A stretch of 64,000 nt of DNA from Humibacter albus DSM 18994. GTDB taxonomy: Bacteria > Actinomycetota > Actinomycetes > Actinomycetales > Microbacteriaceae. This document shows positions 8,800-16,696 of this stretch, piece by piece (positions within the stretch are counted from its first letter, which is position 1; each line of letters starts with the position of its first letter). The notes below the pieces were generated by a model that was not told where the DNA came from, did not search any database, and saw only the letters and a list, made by a program, of their open reading frames with translations. The position numbers were made by a program, and so were the translations under genes. The stretch is from positions 496,001 to 560,000 of the forward strand of contig NZ_ATXT01000013.1 of the NCBI RefSeq assembly GCF_000421825.1, given 5' to 3'.

Positions 8800-8875
8800 T
8801 CCCTTGCACCAAGAGTGTCCTGCAATCACATTCCACACCGGCCGCCACAGCAAACAACCGGTGCTCTTGCACTCT

Positions 8876-8921
8876 ATAACGAACAGGTAACGGGGCGCTA
8901 GTTGCCTGTTCGTTATTTTTC
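8876..8921 (+). terminator. strong intrinsic terminator with no gene directly upstream
   Basis: A 16-bp stem (8876-8891 with 8901-8916, one G-U pair, 9-nt loop GGGGCGCTA) is followed by TTTTT. The nearest upstream gene ends nearly 400 bp earlier at 8489. It either ends that transcript or marks the 3' end of an unannotated small RNA. It also insulates the sugar operon promoter downstream. Confidence 0.7.
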
Positions 8922-8968
8922 TACTGACTTCTGATGAGCCGACTCTGGATTCGCTGGAGTAGCCCTCT

Positions 8969-9009
8969 TTCTACTGGGGGCACCGCGCGTTCTACTGGGG
9001 CACCGCGCG
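8969..9009. repeat. tandem pair of a 20/21-bp repeat
   Basis: TTCTACTGGGGGCACCGCG at 8969-8989 recurs at 8990-9009 with one G fewer. It lies between the terminator and the sugar operon promoter. Confidence 0.75.
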
Positions 9010-9064
9010 CGTTATCGCGCGAGACGGCCCGCCACCATCCAACGCGCGGTGGTTCGCGGAGAAC

Positions 9065-9112
9065 TTGACAGCCCTTCACCGCGGTGGATAGCGTCTGCTG
9101 TTAGCGCTCACA
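9065..9112 (+). promoter_or_regulatory. promoter and LacI-type operator of the YtfQ-like operon
   Basis: TTGACA at 9065-9070 and TAGCGT at 9089-9094 (18-bp spacer) form a credible promoter. The palindrome TGTTAGCGCTCACA at 9099-9112 covers the expected transcription start. It has the LacI-family operator shape with a central CG-containing dyad and matches the sites at 14889 and 14993. Occupation by the LacI protein encoded at 13796 would block initiation (inference). Confidence 0.65.
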
Positions 9113-9138
9113 GCCCGGGCCGATCGTCGCGATGCGTG

Positions 9139-9187
9139 CGGAGACCACGGTCGGAGACCACGGTCGGAGACCACGGTCGGAGACCTC
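9139..9187. repeat. 13-bp tandem repeat in the operon leader
   Basis: Three exact copies of CGGAGACCACGGT (9139, 9152, 9165) and a partial fourth (9178-9187) lie in the 5' leader, about 30 bp before the start codon at 9221. Confidence 0.85.
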
Positions 9188-9220
9188 GTAGACCCGACAC
9201 AAACGAGGAGGTTTGACGCC

Positions 9221-10192
9221 GTGAGTCGAAGGAGACTGATCGGAGCCGCGATTGCCGCCTGTGCGACGATCCTGCTCGCGGGTTGCCAAGCGGGCCACGG
9301 GGGATCGCCTGGGACCTCCCACCTCGTTGTCGGGTTCGCCCAGGTCGGAGCGGAGAGCAGTTGGCGCACCGCGAACACGAAGGACATCGAGTCGGCATTC
9401 CAGCACGCAGGAATAACGCTCCGGTTCTCGGATGCCGAACAGCAGCAGGCGAACCAGATCGCCGCCATTCGCTCGTACATCCAGCAGCGCGTGAGTGTCA
9501 TCGCATTCTCACCCGTCGTCGAGTCGGGCTGGGACACGGTGCTGCAAGAGGCCAAGGCCGCAGGAATTCCCGTCATCCTGACTGACCGCGCCATCTCGAC
9601 CGACGACCCGTCGCTGTACGTGACCAGGCTCGGCAGCGACTTCACCAAAGAGGGCGAGAAAGCGGGAGTCTGGGCAAAGAAGGAGTTCGCCGCGGCATCC
9701 TCTGTCAAGGTGCTCGAGATCGAGGGGACGACGGGGTCCGCGCCCGCCATCGGCCGCACGAAAGGGTTCGAGAAGGAGATCGGCGACGACAGCAAGTTCT
9801 CGATCGTCGACTCGCAAGACGGCGGTTTCACGCGCGCGGGCGGTGAACAGGTCATGGAGGCCCAGCTGAAGGCGCACCCCGACGTCGATCTCGTCTATGC
9901 CCAGAATGACGACATGGCGCTCGGGGCGATACAGGCGATCGAGGGGGCAGGTGAGCGCCCGGGCAAACAGATCAAGGTGATCTCGGTTGACGCGACTCAT
10001 GACGGCATGGAGGCGCTCGCCCAGGGCAAGATCAACTTCATCGTGGAGTGCAATCCGCTGCTCGGTGACGAGCTCGTCAAGCTCGTGAAAAAGGTGACGG
10101 CAGGAAAGTCCGTGCCGAGGCGGATCGAGCCGCCGGAGAGGACGTTCACCCAGGAGCAGGCGATCGCCGCGCTGCCGACGAGGAAGTACTGA
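9221..10192 (+). CDS. sugar ABC transporter substrate-binding lipoprotein, YtfQ-like
   Basis: A 323-residue periplasmic-type binding protein. The signal peptide ends in a lipobox (LLAGC, Cys about 21), so the mature protein is a lipoprotein on the outer face of the membrane. The mature part resembles the galactofuranose-binding YtfQ group: VGFAQVGAESSWR at the start, SDAEQQQANQIAAIRSYI, then APV-like SPVVESGW and ILTDRAI. GTG 9221 has an excellent Shine-Dalgarno (AGGAGG, 9206-9211). It is first of a four-gene operon (binding protein, ATPase, two permeases). The ligand is presumably a furanose or pentose; galactofuranose is only an inference from the subfamily. Confidence 0.85.
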   Translation: MSRRRLIGAAIAACATILLAGCQAGHGGSPGTSHLVVGFAQVGAESSWRTANTKDIESAFQHAGITLRFSDAEQQQANQIAAIRSYIQQRVSVIAFSPVVESGWDTVLQEAKAAGIPVILTDRAISTDDPSLYVTRLGSDFTKEGEKAGVWAKKEFAAASSVKVLEIEGTTGSAPAIGRTKGFEKEIGDDSKFSIVDSQDGGFTRAGGEQVMEAQLKAHPDVDLVYAQNDDMALGAIQAIEGAGERPGKQIKVISVDATHDGMEALAQGKINFIVECNPLLGDELVKLVKKVTAGKSVPRRIEPPERTFTQEQAIAALPTRKY

Positions 10193-10193
10193 C

Positions 10194-11714
10194 GTGCCAG
10201 CAGCAACGCCCGTCGTGGAGATGCGCGACGTGACCGTGACGTTCCCCGGCGTGCGCGCATTGGACGGGGTGGACTTTCGGATGTTTCCCGGAGAGGTCCA
10301 TTCGCTGATGGGCGAAAACGGCGCGGGAAAGTCTACGCTCGTCAAGGCACTCACCGGTGCGCTGCGCCCCGACTCCGGCAGCATCGCCGTCGACGGTAGA
10401 CCCCTGGAGCAGGCGAGCCCTCGCAAATCGCAGGCTTTGGGCGTGAGCACCGTCTATCAGGACACGAACCTCCTGCCCACACTCTCAGTCACGGAGAACA
10501 TCATGCTGGGACGAGAGTCCCGGTGGGGACCCTTCATCGACCGGAGCGCAACCCAGGCTCGAGCGCGGGCCCTGCTAAAAGAGCTCGCCCTCGACATCGA
10601 CCCCGCCGCGGAGCTAGGAGAGCTACCGTTCGCGCTCCAGCAGCTGGTGGCGGTCGCGCGAGCCATCGGAATCGATGCCAAGGTGCTCGTGCTCGACGAG
10701 CCCACGGCGAGCCTCGACGGTGACGAGGTCGCCGACCTTTTCCGCGTCATCCGTCACCTCAAGAGACGAGGGACGGCGATCCTTTTCGTCTCCCATTTCC
10801 TCGACCAGGTCTACGAGATCGCCGACCGCCTGACGGTGCTGCGCGACGGCGCCCTCGTGGGCGAGTACCGCACCGACGACATCCTGCGGATCGAGCTCGT
10901 GCACAAGATGATCGGACCGCAGTATGCGGCCATCGAGGACGTTGCTCCGGTCGACTTCTCGCAGCAGTTCGCCGGTGACTCGGGTCCCGTCGTCGAGGCC
11001 GTCGGGCTGGGACGCCGCGGGCGCGTCGCCCCGTTCGATTTCGTCGCGCGGGAGGGCGAAGTCGTGGGGATCGCCGGCCTCCTCGGCTCCGGTCGCACGG
11101 AGGTCGCCCGACTGTTGTCGGCTGTCGACCGTCCGGATACGGGCAGATTGAGGGTCTCCGGCGCCGGACGCCGGGTTCGGACGCCGCGGACCGCCCTGAG
11201 ACACCGCATCGTGTACGCGTCCGAGAACCGCCAGAACGAGGGAATCATCGAGAGCTTCTCGGTGCGGGACAACATCCTGATCGCGCTCCAGGCGGATCGC
11301 GGCTGGTACCGGCCCATCTCTCGGCGTCGGCAGGAGGAACTGGCCACGAGTTACATCCAGGCGCTGAACATCAGACCTGCCGATCCGGATGCCGTGGTGC
11401 GCGATCTGAGCGGCGGAAACCAGCAGAAAGTCCTCCTGGCACGGTGGCTCGCCATTGCGCCGCGCCTGCTGATCCTCGACGAGCCGACCCGCGGCATCGA
11501 TATCGGCACCAAGGCGGAGGTGCAGCGTCTCGTCAATGACCTCGCAGCCAACGGCATGGCCGTCGTCTTCATTTCGGCCGAGCTGGACGAAGTGCTGAGA
11601 CTCAGCACGCGGATCGTCGTCATGCGCGACCGCGAAATGATGGCCGACATCGCGAACGACGGCGCGTCATCTGGAAAGGTCCTCACCATGATCGCCGGTG
11701 GAGGGGCCCCGTGA
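10194..11714 (+). CDS. sugar ABC transporter ATPase with two NBDs, YtfR-like
   Basis: A 506-residue ATPase of the RbsA/YtfR class, the normal length, carrying two ABC domains in tandem. NBD1 has Walker A GENGAGKST (40-48) and Walker B VLVLDEPTAS but a degenerate signature (LPFALQQ). NBD2 has the degenerate P-loop GLLGSGRT, a proper LSGGNQQK signature near 405 and LLILDEPTRGID near 428. This division is typical of the family. GTG 10194 begins one base after the binding-protein stop. It energises import through the two downstream permeases. Confidence 0.93.
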   Translation: MPAATPVVEMRDVTVTFPGVRALDGVDFRMFPGEVHSLMGENGAGKSTLVKALTGALRPDSGSIAVDGRPLEQASPRKSQALGVSTVYQDTNLLPTLSVTENIMLGRESRWGPFIDRSATQARARALLKELALDIDPAAELGELPFALQQLVAVARAIGIDAKVLVLDEPTASLDGDEVADLFRVIRHLKRRGTAILFVSHFLDQVYEIADRLTVLRDGALVGEYRTDDILRIELVHKMIGPQYAAIEDVAPVDFSQQFAGDSGPVVEAVGLGRRGRVAPFDFVAREGEVVGIAGLLGSGRTEVARLLSAVDRPDTGRLRVSGAGRRVRTPRTALRHRIVYASENRQNEGIIESFSVRDNILIALQADRGWYRPISRRRQEELATSYIQALNIRPADPDAVVRDLSGGNQQKVLLARWLAIAPRLLILDEPTRGIDIGTKAEVQRLVNDLAANGMAVVFISAELDEVLRLSTRIVVMRDREMMADIANDGASSGKVLTMIAGGGAP

Positions 11715-12733
11715 AGAATCTGCTCGCCGCTCGGCTCACCTGGCCGGTAGTCGCGCTTGCCGCACTGCTGCTCCTGAACTTCGTGCTCCAGCCCAACTTC
11801 TTCTCGATCCGCGTGCAGGACGGCCACCTGTACGGAAGCCTGATCGACATCGTGCGCAACGGGGCGCCGACCGTGCTCGTCGCGCTCGGCATGACGCTCG
11901 TCATCGCGACCAGGGGGCTGGATCTCTCGGTGGGTTCCATCGTCGCCATAGCCGGAGCCGTGGCATGTTCGATCCTCGCGTCCTCGGGGTCTGAGGCGAA
12001 CGTTCCCGTCGTCATCGTCGCCGTGGCTGCCGCCCTCGCCGCCGCACTCGTCCTCGGCGCCTGGAACGGCTTTCTGGTTGCCGTCGTCGGGATCCCGCCC
12101 ATCGTCGCGACACTGATCCTGATGACGGCCGGACGTGGTCTCGCGCTGCTGATCACGCAGGGCCAGATCGTGACGGTCTCCAGCGCGGCGTATCGCGTGA
12201 TCGGTGCCGGGTTCGCACTCGGGCTTCCGGTGTCCATCCTGATCGCAGCCGTGATCTACGCTGCGGCAGCCCTACTCACCCGCAAGACGGCGCTCGGCAT
12301 GCTCATCGATGCGGTTGGCGTCAACCCGATCGCCAGCCGGATCGCCGGCGTGCCCGTCAAGGGCATCAACTGGAGCGTATACGCGTTCAGCGGCCTCTGT
12401 GCGGGCGTCGCCGGGCTCATGATCAGCTCGAACGTGACCGCGGCCGACTCGAACAGCGCAGGGCTTTGGATCGAGCTGGATGCCATCCTTGCGGTCGTCA
12501 TCGGAGGCACGCCTGTCGGCGGTGGCCGCTTCTCGCTGAGCGGCACGCTGGTGGGCGCGTTCATCATCCAGACGCTCACCGCTACGGCGTACACGGCGGG
12601 CATCGCGCCCGGGGTGATGCTCGTGCTCAAGGCGATCGTCGTCGCGGCCGTGTGTGTCATGCAGGCACCGCGTGTGCGCTCGAGGGCGCAGCGGCGCGTC
12701 CCGTCGAGACCACGCGCGGGAGTCCGCTCGTGA
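11711..12733 (+). CDS. sugar ABC transporter permease, YtfT-like
   Basis: A 340-residue polytopic permease of the RbsC family (PF02653), with about eight to ten hydrophobic segments. The family hallmarks are clear: VALGMTLVIATRGLDLSVGSIVAIAGAV and GTPVGGGRFSLSGTLVGAF. GTG 11711 overlaps the stop of the ATPase gene (GTGA), so translation is coupled. It should pair with the next gene as a heterodimeric membrane channel, as YtfT pairs with YjfF. A basic Arg-rich tail ends the protein. Confidence 0.92.
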   Translation: MKNLLAARLTWPVVALAALLLLNFVLQPNFFSIRVQDGHLYGSLIDIVRNGAPTVLVALGMTLVIATRGLDLSVGSIVAIAGAVACSILASSGSEANVPVVIVAVAAALAAALVLGAWNGFLVAVVGIPPIVATLILMTAGRGLALLITQGQIVTVSSAAYRVIGAGFALGLPVSILIAAVIYAAAALLTRKTALGMLIDAVGVNPIASRIAGVPVKGINWSVYAFSGLCAGVAGLMISSNVTAADSNSAGLWIELDAILAVVIGGTPVGGGRFSLSGTLVGAFIIQTLTATAYTAGIAPGVMLVLKAIVVAAVCVMQAPRVRSRAQRRVPSRPRAGVRS

Positions 12734-13803
12734 GCGGCGCCGGGCCGAACGGGCTCCGACGCCTGCCGAAGCGGCGACATCTCTCGTGGACCGTGTCGCT
12801 GGGGCTACTGATCGTGCTGTTCATCTTCGGCGCGATCCGCTTTCCCGGGTTCGTATCCGGGCAGGTCGTCCTCGATCTCTTCGTGGACAACGCCTACCTG
12901 ATCGTCCTCGCGGTAGGGATGACGTTCGTCGTGATCAGCGGCGGACTCGATCTGTCGGTCGGATCGGTCCTCGGGCTCTCCACCGTCATCGCCGCGGCGC
13001 TGCTGCGCGCGCACTGGAGCCCCGGTGCGGTGATCATCGTGGTGCTGCTCGTCGGGTCGGCTCTCGGCCTTCTCGTGGGCCTGGGCATTCACTACTTGAG
13101 CATCCAGCCCTTCGTTGCGACCCTCATCTCGATGTTCTTCGCTCGAGGACTGTGCTACGTGTTGAGTCCGGACTCGATCGCGATCTCGGACCCCTTCTTC
13201 CTCGGCATGGCGCAGGCGCAGCTGCCTGTCGGATTCGGCCTCGAGGTGAGCCCCAGCGTGCCGGTTGCGCTCCTCGTGGTGCTGGCCGGTGTGCTGGTCC
13301 TGCACTGGACCATGTTCGGTCGCACGGTGTACGCGGTCGGTAACGGGGGACGCGCGGCGTCGCTGATGGGTGTGCCGGTGGCCCGCACGGTCGTTCTCGT
13401 CTACGTCATCAGCGGTTTCTGTGCCGCGCTGGCGGGCATCCTGTTCTCCTTCTATACACTGTCGGGGTACAGCTTGACGGGCGTCGGTCTCGAGCTGGAC
13501 ACGATCGCGGCCGTCGTCATCGGCGGCACTGTACTCAGCGGAGGTTCCGGCTATTTGTGGGGCTCGATTCTCGGTGTGCTCGTGCTCGGCACCGTGAACG
13601 CGCTGATCACGTTCGACGGGACTCTCGGAACATGGTGGTCCAAGATCATCGCGGGCGCCCTGCTCTTGGTCTTCGTGCTGGTGCAGCGGCTCGTCCTGCG
13701 CCGTCGTCGGGCGGACAGCGGTGGCTCGAAGCCCGAGGAGCCGGGCGCACGGGCCCGGGCGTGGGCCAGTGACGTCGGGCGAGGAGGGCTTCGGGATGGC
13801 TGA
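12730..13803 (+). CDS. sugar ABC transporter permease, YjfF-like
   Basis: A 357-residue permease of the same family as its upstream neighbour. Motifs: AVGMTFVVISGGLDLSVGSVLGL and IGGTVLSGGSGYLWGS. The frame is open further upstream, but GTG 12730 overlaps the preceding stop (GTGA) and begins a normal N-terminus. The last codons overlap the ATG of the LacI gene (13796-13803), so the regulator is translated from the same message. Second half of the membrane channel of the YtfQ-type importer. Confidence 0.92.
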   Translation: MSGAGPNGLRRLPKRRHLSWTVSLGLLIVLFIFGAIRFPGFVSGQVVLDLFVDNAYLIVLAVGMTFVVISGGLDLSVGSVLGLSTVIAAALLRAHWSPGAVIIVVLLVGSALGLLVGLGIHYLSIQPFVATLISMFFARGLCYVLSPDSIAISDPFFLGMAQAQLPVGFGLEVSPSVPVALLVVLAGVLVLHWTMFGRTVYAVGNGGRAASLMGVPVARTVVLVYVISGFCAALAGILFSFYTLSGYSLTGVGLELDTIAAVVIGGTVLSGGSGYLWGSILGVLVLGTVNALITFDGTLGTWWSKIIAGALLLVFVLVQRLVLRRRRADSGGSKPEEPGARARAWASDVGRGGLRDG

Positions 13804-14818
13804 GAAGCCGGGGCGGCCGGCCACCATCTTCGACGTCGCGCGCCTTGCCGGTGTGTCGCATCAGACGGTCTCACGTGTGCTCAACGATCTGCCGAACGTC
13901 CGAGCATCGACGAAACAGCGCGTCGAGCTTGCGATCAAGCAGCTGCGGTATGTGCCGTCCCCTGCGGCCCGCGCGCTCGTCACGCGCCGCACGCGCACGA
14001 TCGGCGCTATCGCAACGGGCGGCCCTGATTACGGTCCCTCCAGTACCATGCTGGGCTTCAACGAGGCCGCACGTGCGCAACGCTATGCCGTCAGCATGGC
14101 CAATGTGGTCGAGTCGGACCTCGCGTCAGTTCGCGAAGCGGTCGAGCTTCTGCTCCGTCAGAACGTCGAGGCGCTGGTGCTCATCACCGAACGTGTCGGC
14201 GTGCTCGATGCGGTGCTGCGCATCGAGACCGGTATCCCGCTGGTCGCCGTCGATCCAACGGGTCGAGCCGAGCATGCGGTCGCCATCGACCAATATCAGG
14301 GCGCACGGATCGCCGTCGAGCATCTTCTCTCCCTCGGACACCGGAAGATCCTGCACCTAGCGGGACCTCTCGATTCGGTGGACGCCGGCGAACGGGCGCG
14401 CGGGTGGCGTGACGTGATGGCGGCCAGCGGCTTGGCGGCCGTCGAGCCTCTAGTAGGCGATTGGAGTCCCGACAGCGGGTTCCGGGCAGGCGAGACGCTC
14501 TCAGCAGCCGACTTCTCGGCGGTTTTCGTCGCCAACGACCAGATGGCACTCGGTCTCATGCACAGCCTGCGCGCGCACGGGCGCCGAGTGCCGGACGAGG
14601 TGAGCCTCGTCGGGTTCGATGACATCCCCGAGGCGGCGCATCTCGCACCGCCGTTAACGACCCTGCGTCAGGACTTCGCCACCCTCGGACGGCAGATCAT
14701 GGACAGCCTCGCTGAGTTGCTGTCGGGGGAGGCGGGCGATGAACGCGCCCCGATCATCCCGCAGCTCGTCGTGCGGGCTTCGACAGGAGTGCCAACAGTC
14801 AACCGGGTCTCGGTCTGA
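13796..14818 (+). CDS. LacI-family transcriptional regulator
   Basis: A 340-residue repressor. The N-terminal helix-turn-helix is textbook: TIFDVARLAGVSHQTVSRVLN with hinge PSPAARALVTRRTRTIG. It is followed by a periplasmic-binding-protein-like sensor domain (VAVDPTGRAEHAVAIDQ, VAND QMALG, GFDDIP). ATG 13796 is chosen because the helix-turn-helix starts nine residues later; it overlaps the upstream permease stop. It is the last gene of the YtfQ-type operon and lies directly before the Lsr-like operon. LacI-type palindromes occur in both promoter regions (9099, 14889, 14993), so it probably controls both importers and itself (inference). Confidence 0.92.
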   Translation: MAEKPGRPATIFDVARLAGVSHQTVSRVLNDLPNVRASTKQRVELAIKQLRYVPSPAARALVTRRTRTIGAIATGGPDYGPSSTMLGFNEAARAQRYAVSMANVVESDLASVREAVELLLRQNVEALVLITERVGVLDAVLRIETGIPLVAVDPTGRAEHAVAIDQYQGARIAVEHLLSLGHRKILHLAGPLDSVDAGERARGWRDVMAASGLAAVEPLVGDWSPDSGFRAGETLSAADFSAVFVANDQMALGLMHSLRAHGRRVPDEVSLVGFDDIPEAAHLAPPLTTLRQDFATLGRQIMDSLAELLSGEAGDERAPIIPQLVVRASTGVPTVNRVSV

Positions 14819-14888
14819 GCTCGGCCCGAACGGGACGCGCCGAATGACCTCCTCGAGAGTCGGCGGATGCCAGCACGATCTGGGATCG

Positions 14889-14902
14889 TGTGAACGCTCA
14901 CG
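14889..14902. promoter_or_regulatory. LacI-type operator
   Basis: TGTGAACGCTCACG, an inverted repeat around a central CG, about 100 bp upstream of the site at 14993. Two spaced sites at one promoter would allow repression by looping (inference). Confidence 0.6.
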
Positions 14903-14992
14903 GCATGTCGTTTCAGGTTGAGGGCAGAGTCTCCCCTTCGCACCAGCCGTTCCTTGACTTGTTGACGGAACCTCTGCTTTACTGCCTTCGAC

Positions 14993-15006
14993 TGTTAACG
15001 CTCACA
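14993..15006. promoter_or_regulatory. LacI-type operator at the Lsr-like operon promoter
   Basis: TGTTAACGCTCACA differs by a single base from TGTTAGCGCTCACA at 9099. It lies 26 bp after TTGACG (14962-14967), close to where transcription should begin. The -10 box is not clear. Confidence 0.65.
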
Positions 15007-15154
15007 ATGTTGAATGTGAGTCAGTGAAGGCTCGCCAATGGTGGCCGGATGTCACAGATCGAAGGAGATGTTGCGACTTGACGAAGAAGTTCGACCCGGC
15101 AATCCGCGCTCGGAGCGGCGCCCCGACGTCGGCCGCCGCGCGGTGAGCGTGAGC

Positions 15155-16696
15155 ATGGAAAGGCCGCGCCCGGTTCCCGTGTCCGCAGACGCCGACACGA
15201 CAGCCCGTACGTACAGCGCGCGGAATGTCAGCAAGGCGTTTTCCGGCGTCCCGGTGCTCGAAGGCATCGACCTCGCATTCCGTCCGGGAGAGATCCACAC
15301 CCTCGTCGGTGAGAACGGCGCGGGCAAGTCCACCCTCCTCAAAATCATGTCCGGGGTCTACTCCGCCGACTCCGGATCGCTTGAGCTGGAGGGGGAGGCG
15401 CTCGGCCCGCTCTCTCCCGCGACGGCCCAGCGCCGCGGCATTTACCTGGTTCCGCAGGAGCCGCGGCTCATGCCCGACCTGTCGATCGCGGAAAACCTCT
15501 ACCTCGGATCGCTGCCGCGGGGCCGCTTCGGCTTCACCGTGAACTGGAAGATGATCAATAACTCGGCGGGCGACGTGCTGTCCCGCGTGGGGCTCAGCGT
15601 CGATCCGCGGTCTCTCGCCGGCCGGCTGCCTCTGGCCCACCAGCAGCTACTCGAATGCGCTCGGGCGCTCGCGCATGGCTGCACGATCATCTTCTTCGAC
15701 GAGCCAACCTCGCCGCTCACCTCGCACGAGGCCGAGACGCTCTTCTCAGTGATGGACGACCTGCGGCGCCAGCAGATGACGCTGGGATTCATCAGCCATC
15801 GCTTCGACGAGGTCGAAGAGCTGTCCGACCGGATCTCCGTCATGCGCGACGGGGCGGTCGTCGCACATCACCTCCGAGGCGAGTCCGATCGCGCCAGCAT
15901 CATCAACGCAATGGTCGGTCGTGAACTGACGATGGCGAAGCGGAAGACCAGGCCCGAGCGAAGCGGCGCTCCGATCCTGGATGTCCGTCACGTGGTCAGC
16001 AAGCCCGAGGTCGAAGACATCTCGATCCAGGTGCGGGCGGGGGAGATCGTCGGACTCGGCGGCCTCGTCGGCAGCGGCCGAACCGAACTCAGCGAGGCGG
16101 TCTTCGGGCTTCGGCCGTCGTCGGCCGGCGTCGTCACGGTCGATGGAGTCGATGTGACGGGTCGTGCACCTCAGGACTGCATCGACGCCGGGCTGATCTA
16201 CCTCGGCGAGGACCGCGGTCGCAACGGCATCTTCGCTGACGTCGATCTGACGCGGAATGCGAGCGCATCCGTCATCGGTCGGCTGCCGCGCAAGGGCCGT
16301 CTCATTCGGAAGAGGCAGGAGGAGACCATGACGCAAGGGGCGCTGCAGAACGCGGGCGTCAAGGCTGCGAACATGGGCCTTCCGATCAAGTCGCTGTCCG
16401 GCGGCAACCAGCAGAAGGTGCTTCTCGCACGCTGGATGATGGCCCAGCCGAAGGTCGCAATCTTCGACGAGCCCACTCGAGGCGTCGACGTCGGCGCCAA
16501 AGAGGGCATCTACGAGATGATCGAGTCGCTCACCGATGACGGACTCGCCACACTCGTGATCTCCTCCGAACTGGACGAGCTCGTGCGGCTGTGCGACCGC
16601 GTGTATGCGGTGTACGAGGGTCGTGTCGTCGGAGAGCTGCGTGGCGATGCGATCACCAGCGACGCCGTCGGACAGCTGGCGGTGGGTGCGGCATGA
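15155..16696 (+). CDS. ABC importer ATPase with two NBDs, LsrA-like
   Basis: A 513-residue dual-domain ATPase close in layout to LsrA and RhaT. NBD1: Walker A GENGAGKST (52-60), degenerate signature LPLAHQQ, Walker B IIFFDEPTSPL. NBD2: P-loop replaced by GLVGSGRT, intact LSGGNQQK and AIFDEPTRGVD. The start is uncertain. ATG 15155 puts 18 residues before the first strand, as in LsrA. GTG 15143 would overlap a possible upstream mini-frame, and ATG 15038 has a fair Shine-Dalgarno but is followed by rare codons. It overlaps the next gene by ATGA. The operon order ATPase-permease-permease-binding protein is that of lsrACDB. Confidence 0.9.
   Translation: MERPRPVPVSADADTTARTYSARNVSKAFSGVPVLEGIDLAFRPGEIHTLVGENGAGKSTLLKIMSGVYSADSGSLELEGEALGPLSPATAQRRGIYLVPQEPRLMPDLSIAENLYLGSLPRGRFGFTVNWKMINNSAGDVLSRVGLSVDPRSLAGRLPLAHQQLLECARALAHGCTIIFFDEPTSPLTSHEAETLFSVMDDLRRQQMTLGFISHRFDEVEELSDRISVMRDGAVVAHHLRGESDRASIINAMVGRELTMAKRKTRPERSGAPILDVRHVVSKPEVEDISIQVRAGEIVGLGGLVGSGRTELSEAVFGLRPSSAGVVTVDGVDVTGRAPQDCIDAGLIYLGEDRGRNGIFADVDLTRNASASVIGRLPRKGRLIRKRQEETMTQGALQNAGVKAANMGLPIKSLSGGNQQKVLLARWMMAQPKVAIFDEPTRGVDVGAKEGIYEMIESLTDDGLATLVISSELDELVRLCDRVYAVYEGRVVGELRGDAITSDAVGQLAVGAA

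Larger units (their letters stand above)
8490..9220. other. 731-bp non-coding stretch before the first sugar operon
   Basis: No frame here has coding character. It contains a 14-bp perfect hairpin at 8766-8799, a strong T-tailed terminator at 8876-8921, a 20/21-bp direct repeat at 8969-9009, the promoter and LacI-type operator of the sugar operon at 9065-9112, and a 13-bp tandem repeat in the operon's leader at 9139-9187. The two hairpins bracket about 75 bp with no gene, so a small RNA ending at 8921 is possible. I found no match to RNase P, tmRNA, SRP or 6S core motifs by eye. Confidence 0.7.
14819..15154. other. 336-bp control region before the Lsr-like operon
   Basis: It holds two LacI-type operators (14889-14902 and 14993-15006), possible -35 boxes TTGACT (14954) and TTGACG (14962), and a possible 22-codon upstream frame (TTG 15079 to TGA 15144-15146). 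That frame is preceded by GAAGGAG at 15062-15068 and overlaps a potential GTG start of the ATPase at 15143. Codon use favours the short frame over the ATPase frame in this stretch, but it is too short for a firm call. Confidence 0.5.

Noticed and set aside
8490-8921. RNase P, tmRNA, 6S or SRP RNA gene
   Set aside because: None of their conserved core sequences was found by eye; only two hairpins support an RNA here.
12805-13827. Long antisense frames (also 19389-21464, 2895-3977, 16714-17688 and others)
   Set aside because: They mirror real genes on the other strand, are His/Arg/Asp-rich without domains, and arise from high GC3.
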